Positions 33,894-42,400 of a stretch of DNA of 64,000 nucleotides are shown here, in pieces. The translations under genes were made by a program, and so were the position numbers. The notes below the pieces were generated by a model. It saw nothing but the letters and a program-made list of their open reading frames with translations. It made no database searches and had not been told where the DNA came from. The DNA lies in contig NZ_AUXY01000098.1 of NCBI RefSeq assembly GCF_001625695.1, positions 1 through 64,000 on the forward strand, given 5' to 3'. The first letter of the stretch is position 1; each line of letters begins with the position of its first letter. The stretch is from Pseudoalteromonas luteoviolacea H33-S. Lineage in GTDB: Bacteria > Pseudomonadota > Gammaproteobacteria > Enterobacterales > Alteromonadaceae.

Positions 33894-34427
33894 ATGAATA
33901 ATAAAAAAATATCTAAATACCTAAGTCTAGTTTTACGACATAAGCCGGAGCTAGCGAATCTTCAATTAAATAATCAAGGCTGGGCCTTAATAGATGATTT
34001 AATCAATAACTCCCATGAACACGCTTTATCTCTAGAACTTATTCAATCGATTGTTGATGCTAATGATAAACAGCGCTTTGCCATCAGCGAAGATGGCAAA
34101 ATGATACGTGCTAATCAAGGGCACTCCATTGATGTTGATCTGGCATTGGAAGCCACCATACCTCCTGATATTTTATTTCATGGCACAGCAAGTCGATTTA
34201 TTGAGTCAATAAAAGAGCTCGGCTTGACAAAAGGTCAAAGGCATCATGTGCATTTGACAGAGTCGAAAGACACGGCAATGAGAGTCGGTAAGCGTTACGG
34301 CAAAGCAATGTTACTGGGCATTGATGCCAAAGCAATGCGTATGCAAGGTGTAAAATTTTACAAAACGCAAAATCAAGTCTGGTTGGTTGAACATGTGCCA
34401 CCAGAAAAATTACAGTTTGATTTATAA
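33894..34427 (+). CDS. kptA: RNA 2'-phosphotransferase, Tpt1/KptA family
   Basis: The enzyme moves an RNA 2'-phosphate to NAD+. In eukaryotes this completes tRNA splicing; bacterial roles are unsettled. The 177-residue protein opens with KISKYLSLVLRHKPE, followed by GWALIDDLI and later ILFHGTASRF near 100 and HVHLTESKDTAMRVGKRYG near 119-137, all in the family order with the conserved Arg and His. Length is normal. No RNA ligase or other repair gene is adjacent. It lies 21 nt before the acetyltransferase gene on the same strand. Confidence 0.92.
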   Translation: MNNKKISKYLSLVLRHKPELANLQLNNQGWALIDDLINNSHEHALSLELIQSIVDANDKQRFAISEDGKMIRANQGHSIDVDLALEATIPPDILFHGTASRFIESIKELGLTKGQRHHVHLTESKDTAMRVGKRYGKAMLLGIDAKAMRMQGVKFYKTQNQVWLVEHVPPEKLQFDL

Positions 34428-34448
34428 AAACACAGTAAGGAAGAACTT

Positions 34449-35081
34449 TTGACAGGACCCAATCCAAATAACAAACATCCGCTAGCAGGCTTTCCGCAAG
34501 TAGGCTTTTTAAAAAACTTTATCACATCAGACAATATCAATGTTGGCGATTTCACTTACTACGATGACCCTGAGGGGCCTGAAAACTTTGAGAAGAACGT
34601 TTTATATCACTTTGATTTTATTGGCGATAAACTAAATATTGGCAAATATTGTGCAATTGCCACTGGCGTGAAGTTTATTATGAATGGCGCGAATCATAAA
34701 ATGTCAGGCTTTTCGACTTATCCTTTTCAAATTTTTGGTCATGGCTGGGAGAAAGTCATGCCCAAGGATGGTGAGTTACCTTTCAAAGGCGATACAGAAA
34801 TAGGCAATGATGTCTGGATTGGGTATGAATCTACCATTATGCCGGGGGTTAAAATCGGTAATGGGGCCATTATTGCTAGCAAGTCGGTGGTTACCCAAGA
34901 CGTGCCTCCATACAGTATTGTTGGAGGAAATCCAGCCAAGGTGATTAAAATGCGCTTTGAGCAAGATGTAATCGATATGCTTCAAGACATTGCTTGGTGG
35001 AATTGGCCAGTAGAAAAGGTGACTGAGCACCTAGATGCCATCGTTGGCTATGATCTAGAGACGTTAAAAAGGGCAAAGTAA
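34449..35081 (+). CDS. Vat/CatB-like xenobiotic O-acetyltransferase (hexapeptide repeat)
   Basis: These trimeric enzymes acetylate hydroxyls of antibiotics such as streptogramins or chloramphenicol, using acetyl-CoA. The 210-residue protein has the left-handed beta-helix repeats IGNDVWIGYESTIMPGVKIG and GAIIASKSVV, the loop MNGANHKMSGFSTYPF carrying the likely catalytic His near 80, and the C-terminal PYSIVGGNPAKVI. I accept the TTG start at 34449 because AAGGAAGAACT precedes it and no better ATG exists. Chromosomal homologues are often uncharacterised, so resistance is only a possibility. Confidence 0.85.
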   Translation: MTGPNPNNKHPLAGFPQVGFLKNFITSDNINVGDFTYYDDPEGPENFEKNVLYHFDFIGDKLNIGKYCAIATGVKFIMNGANHKMSGFSTYPFQIFGHGWEKVMPKDGELPFKGDTEIGNDVWIGYESTIMPGVKIGNGAIIASKSVVTQDVPPYSIVGGNPAKVIKMRFEQDVIDMLQDIAWWNWPVEKVTEHLDAIVGYDLETLKRAK

Positions 35082-35084
35082 GTC

Positions 35085-35504
35085 ATGCAGTTAGAAGTTG
35101 AAGGCCGGCTCAAAAAATTAAAAAGTTACAAATCAAATTTTGTATTGATTGTGATAACGGCCTTATTAAGCCTAGTAACCTTAATTTTATTCGTAACAGA
35201 GAGTGAAAGCTTTATTAATGTATCGGGTTATATTAAAGCAGGTTATATGGCCTTTTTAGTGGGGTTATATGTATACATTCTATATCGCTGGAAATATACC
35301 CCTTTACGAATGATAAAACCGATATTAATTTTTAATTTACTGCAAATAGCAACAGTCAAATGGGGAGAGTCGAGTATCGGCTTGAATCCATTTTCTGCCA
35401 TCGGGGTATCATTTAATTTTGATACTTTTTCTATCACAGTTAACTTGCTGGCAATAGTCATGGTTGGGCTTACATGGCGCTGTAAATTATTTGCCAAACA
35501 TTAA
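35085..35504 (+). CDS. Integral membrane protein, unknown function
   Basis: The 139-residue protein has hydrophobic segments near 20-40, 47-67, 75-95 and 110-130, with a basic N-terminus (LKKLKSYKS). It starts 3 nt after the acetyltransferase stop with little ribosome-binding site of its own, so it is probably translated by coupling. I recognise no family. Confidence 0.65.
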   Translation: MQLEVEGRLKKLKSYKSNFVLIVITALLSLVTLILFVTESESFINVSGYIKAGYMAFLVGLYVYILYRWKYTPLRMIKPILIFNLLQIATVKWGESSIGLNPFSAIGVSFNFDTFSITVNLLAIVMVGLTWRCKLFAKH

Positions 35505-35524
35505 TATGCGGTATGGGGTGTTAA

Positions 35525-36088
35525 ATGCTAAAAACACAGGTTATTGCGATAAGTGGAGCATCAGGCTGTGGTAAAACATCCCTAATAAAAGCTGTTTCAG
35601 ATAAGCTTAATTGCCCATATTTACTTTTTGATGAGTACACAAATGCGCACACGTACCCAAAGGATATGAAGATGTGGTTAAAAGCGGGTGTCGATCTCAA
35701 CGAGATTAAAACGCCCGCTTTTATCAAAGCACTTGAAGAACTTACACTGTCATGTAGTGCGCCTTATATCTTTGTAGAAGAGCCTTTTGGTCGGTGTAGA
35801 GCTGAGATATCAAAGTACATTGACTATGTTATTTTGCTCGATGTGCCTTTAGAAGTTTGCTTGTCTCGTGTGATCACCAGAAATATCAATACGCCGCATA
35901 TTGATTCACGTAATGCCATATCAAAATACCTTTGTGCTTATGATAACTATTTAAGCGCTATTTATGCAAACGTGGTTGAACAAGTTTGTCATACCTGTGA
36001 TTTGACAGTGACTGGGGTATTGCCACTTTCAAAGACTGTTGACCTAGTTGAGCGCTGGTTAGTTAGACAGCGCATTTCTCAGTCTTAA
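35525..36088 (+). CDS. P-loop ATP-binding protein, nucleoside/shikimate kinase-like
   Basis: The 187-residue protein starts with ISGASGCGKTSL (Walker A, about 9-20) and has DYVILLDVPLEVCLSRVITRN near 107-127, which places the LID-type Arg-containing segment as in uridine kinase, AAA_28 or other small-molecule kinases. A Walker-B-like IFVEEPFG is near 90. The substrate is not evident. It is fourth in a same-strand run (kptA, acetyltransferase, membrane protein, kinase-like) with short gaps, so they may share a transcript. Confidence 0.75.
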   Translation: MLKTQVIAISGASGCGKTSLIKAVSDKLNCPYLLFDEYTNAHTYPKDMKMWLKAGVDLNEIKTPAFIKALEELTLSCSAPYIFVEEPFGRCRAEISKYIDYVILLDVPLEVCLSRVITRNINTPHIDSRNAISKYLCAYDNYLSAIYANVVEQVCHTCDLTVTGVLPLSKTVDLVERWLVRQRISQS

Positions 36089-36364
36089 AAGTGTTTTATG
36101 CATTGTGAAATGTAAGTCATTCTTTCAATTTATATCGTCCCTTTGAGCACATCGATAATCGGTTGTTTTTAATCTAGTTAATTTTCTCCTCTATAAGTTA
36201 CTGAAAATATTTGTAATAAAAAGAACGAACGGGCCCATTAGGACGCTTATGGCCATTTTTTCCCACATACTGAGCTCATCAAATCACGGGCTGTGATGAC
36301 GGAGCAAGCATATTGCAAATAGCCAATTGTGATGATTAGTAACTAAATACCAGTGGGAGAAAAG

Positions 36365-36967
36365 ATGATGAACACACATAACACAGCGCATTGCACAACA
36401 CGTTGGGATACGAGATTGTTTTTGATTGCAGGGTGCTGCATGTTAATTAATACAGTTTGCTTGTGGATGAGGCATTTTTCAGGTTATCAGATGTCTTTGC
36501 TATGGGCTGCAGTGCCTGCAATTATCGCATTGGGATCTTGTACATTGGGGGTTTTAAAGCTTTATCCTAGGGCGGTGAGCCAAGCTCGTAAACTTGCCAT
36601 TAGCGGGGCATGTTTTGCAATCATGTCACTGACGTCATTAGTACTTGCGTCCATGTGGATATTTGTTTTATCGGTTTTTGGAGACGGTATTACTGGTCGG
36701 CCATCAACTGGGTTTGCGGTTTTGATTGGGGCATTTATGGTGTTCATGATGATATCGTTTGCTTTTAACTCGGTTGCATTCTTAGTTGAACGCACGACTC
36801 GCAATATCGGACTTTTATTACTTGTTCCTGTCAGCTGCTGGGCACTCATGTTGATTGTTGCCTTACTTAAAAGCTTTGAAGCTGGTTTATCTCTTGATTT
36901 TTATACCAATGGGGTAATGGGCGTTGCATTTTTACTTGTCGCATTTGTTCTGAAAAAGCGTCAATAA
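36365..36967 (+). CDS. Multi-pass membrane protein, unknown function
   Basis: The 200-residue protein contains about six hydrophobic segments (near 18-36, 46-66, 78-100, 112-138, 145-165 and 180-197) and ends in a basic KKRQ. GGGAG lies 5 nt before the ATG at 36365; the next codon is also ATG and could be the true start. I do not recognise a family. It stands alone between a 276-nt spacer and the exported HExxH protein gene. Confidence 0.65.
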   Translation: MMNTHNTAHCTTRWDTRLFLIAGCCMLINTVCLWMRHFSGYQMSLLWAAVPAIIALGSCTLGVLKLYPRAVSQARKLAISGACFAIMSLTSLVLASMWIFVLSVFGDGITGRPSTGFAVLIGAFMVFMMISFAFNSVAFLVERTTRNIGLLLLVPVSCWALMLIVALLKSFEAGLSLDFYTNGVMGVAFLLVAFVLKKRQ

Positions 36968-37113
36968 CATTTACAACATATAGTGGGATAAGGGATTGAG
37001 TATTGATACATATTGCAAATGCGCAATCCTAACCTCTTTATATTATCATTCATCTTATGTTTATAATAAGTGTGTATTCTTTAGCGCAAATAAAAAAATA
37101 TACAGGATTTACA

Positions 37114-37734
37114 ATGATAAAGAACACGATGTTTGCATTTTTACTTACTCTACCATTTATATCCAATGCGAATATTTCAATAAAGACGGCAAGTGGAACT
37201 GATAAAGAAATAAAAATAGAAAACGCCTTAAATAAACTCATTGATGAATATGATATTAAAAAGTGGCTTTATACAAGTAAGGTATTAGTCAATGAAAAGG
37301 CAAGGGTACCTCACAGTCATCCAGTACTTACAATGAATACGGCAAGGCCTTATTTAGAAAGTGATATAAGAGTGCTTTCCACATTTCTTCATGAGCAGTT
37401 TCACTGGCATGTGGTTTTAAATGGGAAAGGCAGCATTGATGAATTCCGCGGTGCGATAAAAAGAGAGTTTCCGGTTGTCGAATATAAAAGGCCGATGGGA
37501 AGCGGGGATGAAGGGGGCACACTGACACATTTAATCGTATGTTATTTAGAATACCGAGCGATGGCATCATTAATTGGTGAGCGTGAAGCAAGAGCATTGC
37601 TTGAAAGTAACCCTTATTATACGTGGATATACAAAACAATTTTGAATCAAGATAACCACTCCAAATTAGATAAATTAGTGAAAGCACTAAACCTCACTAT
37701 TTTTAACCAAGACAAAAATGTAAAGCGAATTTAA
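37114..37734 (+). CDS. Exported protein with HExxH motif, putative zinc metallopeptidase
   Basis: The ATG at 37114, preceded by ACAGGATTTACA, gives a 206-residue protein with a signal peptide (about 1-19, MFAFLLTLPFISNA). Near residue 107 is STFLHEQFHWHV, an HExxH motif as in gluzincin-type metallopeptidases. A possible third ligand is the Glu in CYLEYRAMASL near 150. A segment GSGDEGGTLTHL lies between them. I know no named family with this exact order, so a peptidase role is inference from the motif. It would act in the periplasm or outside. Confidence 0.65.
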   Translation: MIKNTMFAFLLTLPFISNANISIKTASGTDKEIKIENALNKLIDEYDIKKWLYTSKVLVNEKARVPHSHPVLTMNTARPYLESDIRVLSTFLHEQFHWHVVLNGKGSIDEFRGAIKREFPVVEYKRPMGSGDEGGTLTHLIVCYLEYRAMASLIGEREARALLESNPYYTWIYKTILNQDNHSKLDKLVKALNLTIFNQDKNVKRI

Positions 37735-37760
37735 CTGGACGAAATCTCTTTGATAGTTAA

Positions 37761-37785
37761 GCGATTTAGTTCAAAACTAAATCGC
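37761..37785. terminator. Hairpin between convergent genes
   Basis: GCGATTTAG (37761-37769) pairs perfectly with CTAAATCGC (37777-37785) around a 7-nt loop. It lies between the HExxH protein gene and the convergent sigma factor gene. The downstream T tract is weak in both directions. Confidence 0.55.
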
Positions 37786-37791
37786 ATAGTG

Positions 37792-38661
37792 TTAATTTAG
37801 AGATTGTTGATAATAAGACTTTGCTTGCTCTAGAGTGTGTTTGAGGATATGGCTAAGAGATGCGGGGCTTTCGAAAGCTTGAATTGAGCGCTGAGAAAGC
37901 AGTGTTTTTAAAGTGTCTGTTGTATGTGATAAGCGCTTTTCAACCTCGATAAAATCGATTTGCTCGTTGCTTGTAAAACGCAGGTTACTTGGGTTTACAC
38001 ATCCTCTTTTACAGGTACCACGTAATTTTTTGCTGCAGTGACAAAGGGCTTGTTTATTAACAAGGCCGCAGCTTTGCTGGGTAAATTCGACGACTTCAGT
38101 TCTGGCTCGCTGGAGCTGCTTACGGTAGGTTGCAGGGGAGCAAGCTAAAATATCACTAGATTGTGCGTGGTCCAACTCAAAGATCTCACCCAAAATGTAT
38201 ACTAACCTTGCTTTGGGCTTTAGGCATAATAACATGGCCATAGTGCAAGATATTCTAAGTTCGTTCAGTAGAACCTGATAATCCATCCTCGATGTATATT
38301 CTTCGCTAGGAAGTTCTAAATCTGACTCCAAATCTGTTTTAAAAGTCTCGAACGATAAGTGCAATTCAGCACGTCTGGCTTTGTTGCTTGTCATGAGGTA
38401 GTTTGCGGCTACGCGATATACCCAGGTTTCAAATTTACTCTCAAAACGAAATGAACTTAAATTGGTCATTATTTTTATTAAAATATCCTGGGTAATGTCC
38501 TCGGCCTGTTGGTGGTCTACCAGCATGCGAAGTGCCAAATTAAATACCTTATCTTTTATACTGGCAATTAATTGAGCGAGCGCATCTTTATCCCCATCTA
38601 CAGCGGTGCGAATTAATGCGTGCATTTCTTGTAAGTTTTTCTGCGACAAGTGAGCGTTCAT
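37792..38661 (-). CDS. ECF-type RNA polymerase sigma factor with Cys-rich C-terminal extension
   Basis: ECF sigma factors redirect RNA polymerase to stress-response promoters. Region 2 is at about 25-85 (LALRMLVDHQQAEDITQDILIKI and FETWVYRVAANYL) and region 4 at about 140-190 (ILACSPATYRKQLQRAR). After that comes an unusual tail of ~95 residues containing CGLVNKQALCHCSKKL near 197-212 and CKRGC just after, five Cys in all. I recall ECF proteins with a CGLVNPxxPCxC element, but their ligand is not known to me. I chose the ATG at 38661, preceded by AAGGATAAAA. It follows the NTF2-like gene by 69 nt on the same strand, and no anti-sigma gene is visible. Confidence 0.82.
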   Translation of the reverse strand: MNAHLSQKNLQEMHALIRTAVDGDKDALAQLIASIKDKVFNLALRMLVDHQQAEDITQDILIKIMTNLSSFRFESKFETWVYRVAANYLMTSNKARRAELHLSFETFKTDLESDLELPSEEYTSRMDYQVLLNELRISCTMAMLLCLKPKARLVYILGEIFELDHAQSSDILACSPATYRKQLQRARTEVVEFTQQSCGLVNKQALCHCSKKLRGTCKRGCVNPSNLRFTSNEQIDFIEVEKRLSHTTDTLKTLLSQRSIQAFESPASLSHILKHTLEQAKSYYQQSLN

Positions 38662-38730
38662 TTTTATCCTTGTTCTTTTGAACAAAGGCTTCATATTTTG
38701 AAGCCCATTTATTATTTTTATATTGGGTGA

Positions 38731-39114
38731 TTATTTGTCGGCATGTGGATTATCAATGACGATGAGCCAATTGCCGCTATCCTGTTTTCTAAGCGTTGCG
38801 ACTGACAAGCCACTTTCTTGTATCGCTTCCCCAGAAGGGAGTATCGCGTTCATAACCCAGTTTGCAGTATGTGTGGCTATATCTCCAGCAATAGTTACTT
38901 TATGTGTGCCTGGATATGTAAATGTTGGTTTGATTGCAAGTGCCTCTTTAAAGCATTCAGAAATCGTTTTTCGACAATGTATCCATTGATTAGGTTCAAA
39001 GGCCACAGCTGCTTGAGTTTCATATTGCGCCATGACTGCTTCTAATTCCCCTTGATTAAAAGCGTTTGTCATACGTTTAATCGTTGCCAGTACATTTAAT
39101 TCTTGATGGTTCAT
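38731..39114 (-). CDS. NTF2/SnoaL-like small protein
   Basis: The 127-residue protein has the cone-shaped NTF2/DUF4440 layout: an opening helix (VLATIKRMTNAFNQGELEAVMAQYE), FEPNQWIHCRKTISECFKEAL, and strand pairs ending WLIVIDNPHADK. Such proteins are often stress-linked and bind or convert small molecules, but no catalytic residues can be assigned here. An AAGGAAG ribosome-binding site precedes the start. It lies just upstream of the ECF sigma gene on the same strand. In the ECF41 group a SnoaL domain is fused to the sigma factor, which makes this pairing functionally suggestive. Confidence 0.75.
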   Translation of the reverse strand: MNHQELNVLATIKRMTNAFNQGELEAVMAQYETQAAVAFEPNQWIHCRKTISECFKEALAIKPTFTYPGTHKVTIAGDIATHTANWVMNAILPSGEAIQESGLSVATLRKQDSGNWLIVIDNPHADK

Positions 39115-39463
39115 AAGTCTTCCTTTTTTTGTAATTTATTTTACATAAGTCATTAAAATTTAGTTGCTTAGGTCTCTTTTATTAAAAAGTAACAGCAAAT
39201 CAAATACGACAAATATTTAGACAAAAGTGAAAGCAAAGGTGTGACATAAAAAGTGATTTAATTTCAGAGTGAGAATTTCAAAGTTAGTCTCAATTCGTTA
39301 ATTGGTGATGTAAGGCGCTGTTTATTGTGCTGATTTTTTTAATTTAGGTTGCAAAAGTGTTTTTAAATTTTTATTTAATGTTTACTTGTAGTATCTTGCA
39401 CCTGTCGCAATAATGCGTACGAATCAAGAGTTTTTACAGGAAATATTAATTTTTGAGCGAAAT
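39115..39463. other. Intergenic region, 349 nt, divergent promoters
   Basis: Very AT-rich, between the divergent NTF2-like/sigma pair and the large lipoprotein gene. No coding frame, strong hairpin or repeat is visible. It should contain both promoters, one possibly dependent on the neighbouring sigma factor. Confidence 0.45.
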
Positions 39464-42400
39464 ATGTATATAAAACAATATTATAAAATGCCTATTTTGG
39501 CTTCGACAGTAGTGTCATTGATCTTGACCGGGTGCGGCGGCTCAAGTTCAAAAGAAGAGGAAAAGCTGAATGCGCCAGCTGCAGTCGCTGAGCAAGTTTC
39601 ACCAGAACTAGCACCAGAACTAGCACCAGAACCAACACCAGAACCAACACCAGAACCAGAACCAACTCCTGCACCATTAACATTCACCGTGACTGGACCT
39701 TCAGAGGTGCAAGAAAAAACCGACTTTAGCTTAACATTGGCTGTAGAGGGTGAAGGGACAATTGAATCAGTTGATTGGACACATGATTCGAGCCTGAATT
39801 TAGCTATGAGTGAAGAGAGTGATCATAGTGTTAAATTTTCAGTGCCTGATATCAATCAAGATCATACAGTGAGTTTTACTGTCACTGCTATAAGCGACTC
39901 AGAGGAAAAAATTGAGCAGGTTCATTCAGTGACATTAAAAAGAATAACTAAAAGCCTTTCTTTACAAGGTATAGTGACTGATAGCCCTATCCAGCATGCT
40001 CAAGTTAAATTATTTGCGGGTGAATCTAGTGTTGAGGTTGAAGCAAATGAATTTGGTGAGTACACCGCAGCACTTGAGGTTGATGAAAGTGAAATAGATG
40101 AAATGATAAAGGTTGTCGCAGTTGGTTCTAGCACACAACCAGAAGTCGAGTTCGTTTCTCAGCTTGGTACTTTTTCTGCACTTCTAGAGCAAGCCGGTGA
40201 TGATGCTATCTTATCAAAGAGTGAGAATTTCTCGGTTAATGTGACTAATGTGACAACGGCTGAGTTTGCCCTTTTACAGCGAACAGACATTGAGATAACT
40301 GATGATGAGAGCTTAAGAGAGGCGTTACTGGCGGTAGATGGCGACGAAATGTTAAATCTTGCAACAGTCATTAAAGTCATCGTGGACTCTGAAGATTACG
40401 ATTTACCTGAAGGGGTTTCATCTACATTAGAGCTTGTTAGTAATGAAGAGCAAGCTGAGATGTTTAAAGCTGCGCTTCAATCGAATAACCCTACTTATTT
40501 TGATCAAGTTAAAAAACAAATATTAGATGACGACAGTCTCACATCTAAAGATTTAACAGCCCTTCAGGGAGATTTTTTATTATATCACCCAAAATATCAT
40601 AACCATTATGCTTATCACTTATCTTTAGATGAGAGTGGTCAAGGGCAGTTCGTTGCTCAAAATTCGGTGGAAGTGACCAAAGTCAGCTATGTAGATGAAA
40701 AGTATGTTGTTGAACTAGCCGAGCCAGCAATACTTTACCGCTCTGAACGATATAAACGTGATGAGAATGACGAGGTAATACTCGATGAAGATAATGTTCC
40801 TTTAAATGCGCAAATTGCATGGAAGTCTTCAAAGCTTTCACTAGAAGTACTTCATGTGAATCAAGGTGCTAATATCGTAGAGTTAAATACATATGCACAA
40901 GAATATGTTGATGGTGAATTAAACTCAGCGGCTAATTTAAACACGAAGTACACGTATAGGTTATTAGATAAGAAGCTTACTGAGCCACTGAAACGTGAGG
41001 AACTTGTTGGCAAAATATGGTTAATCGAAGCTGATAGCAAAGATTTCCGTTTACCAGATCGCGCTATCAATCGTTACGTATTTAATGAAGACGGTACGGC
41101 AACGATAGAGGGGCAAGATGGAAATACTGTTTGGGAGTTGGATGGCAACTCACTTGTTATTGTTCATAAGAATGAAGAGAGTGAGGTTAGTACTCAGTAT
41201 TGGTTTACAAAATCTATTGCTTCAGGGTTTTACATTGTTGCAAAAGAGCAACAGCTGGAAGAAGGCACTGTGTCAAATTCGGCATCTCTTTTAGGCATTA
41301 TGTTTCCCAAACAACCTGATTTAAATGTGACAGAAGAACAACTGATAGGTAAATGGACAGGTTTTATTGGTCGCACACAAAGTTTGCACGATTTACGTGT
41401 TTTTCCGGACTTAAATGTCAAAGTTGGGGTTGCCGAGTTAACACCTTACGCCCACGGAAAGCTTGAAAATAACCGTTTTTATCGTCAGTGGTATAGAAGT
41501 ACAACAGACTTTAGTACATGTTATGAATTAACTTCAAACTGTGAACTCTCGGCACTTATGGAGTACGAATTCTTATCGATAGAAGACAATAATTACGTTG
41601 TATATAGGAAAGTAGTAGAGCATCCGGGGACGGCAGAACAAAATGTATCTTATGCAGGTTTGTTTCACTATCATTATACTTCCGAAAATGAATACAGCGC
41701 ATTTAACGCTATCATGCTTGGAGGGAATACGACATTCTTCGTAGAGTCTGAAATTGGCGATAGCCCAACAATTTTTATTCGCACTGATGATAACGATGAC
41801 TATGTTATTGGGCTTAATGGTGCTGATTATCCGATGTCTATTGTCGATGGCTACTTGCAATATACAGTTGAAGGCATTGTTAACCGTATTTCTTGGTTGA
41901 ACGAATCTGATGATTATATAGAAGTTTGTGTATTTGAAGCTTCGCAAGGTTGCCAAGAGCACAACAAACAAGTTTGGTTTTACAAACCTGAAGCTTTACC
42001 CCGGAAAAAGAGCTATTTCTTTGACAAAAGAGACGTAGATTCTATTCACTATACTTTAGAGCAAAGGTGGGATGAGTCTGTCGAGTTCAAGAGCGCTTAT
42101 GAATTCGATTCTAGTATGAATGCTGAAGTGGTTGGCGGTAAAATCATTCTTACAGTGCCGCAAGATGCATACACGCCCGACTATGCGTTTGAAAGGATAG
42201 ATAGAGTAGAAATTGAAGACGTTGGTGAAAAGTCTAAGCTCACTATTACTTGGAATAGTTACGATTTTGGTCAAATACAAAGCTCTTTAATCACTCAATC
42301 AATAAAAGATAAAGTCGATGCTCGCAATGGCATCCAAATCTTGCCAGAGGACATGATTGGTCAGTGGTCAATACCAAACCATTATTTATATACATATTAC

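Noticed and set aside
39601..39666. Short tandem repeats that could suggest a CRISPR array
   Set aside because: The 12-nt units are contiguous with no spacers and encode a Pro-rich linker within the lipoprotein frame.
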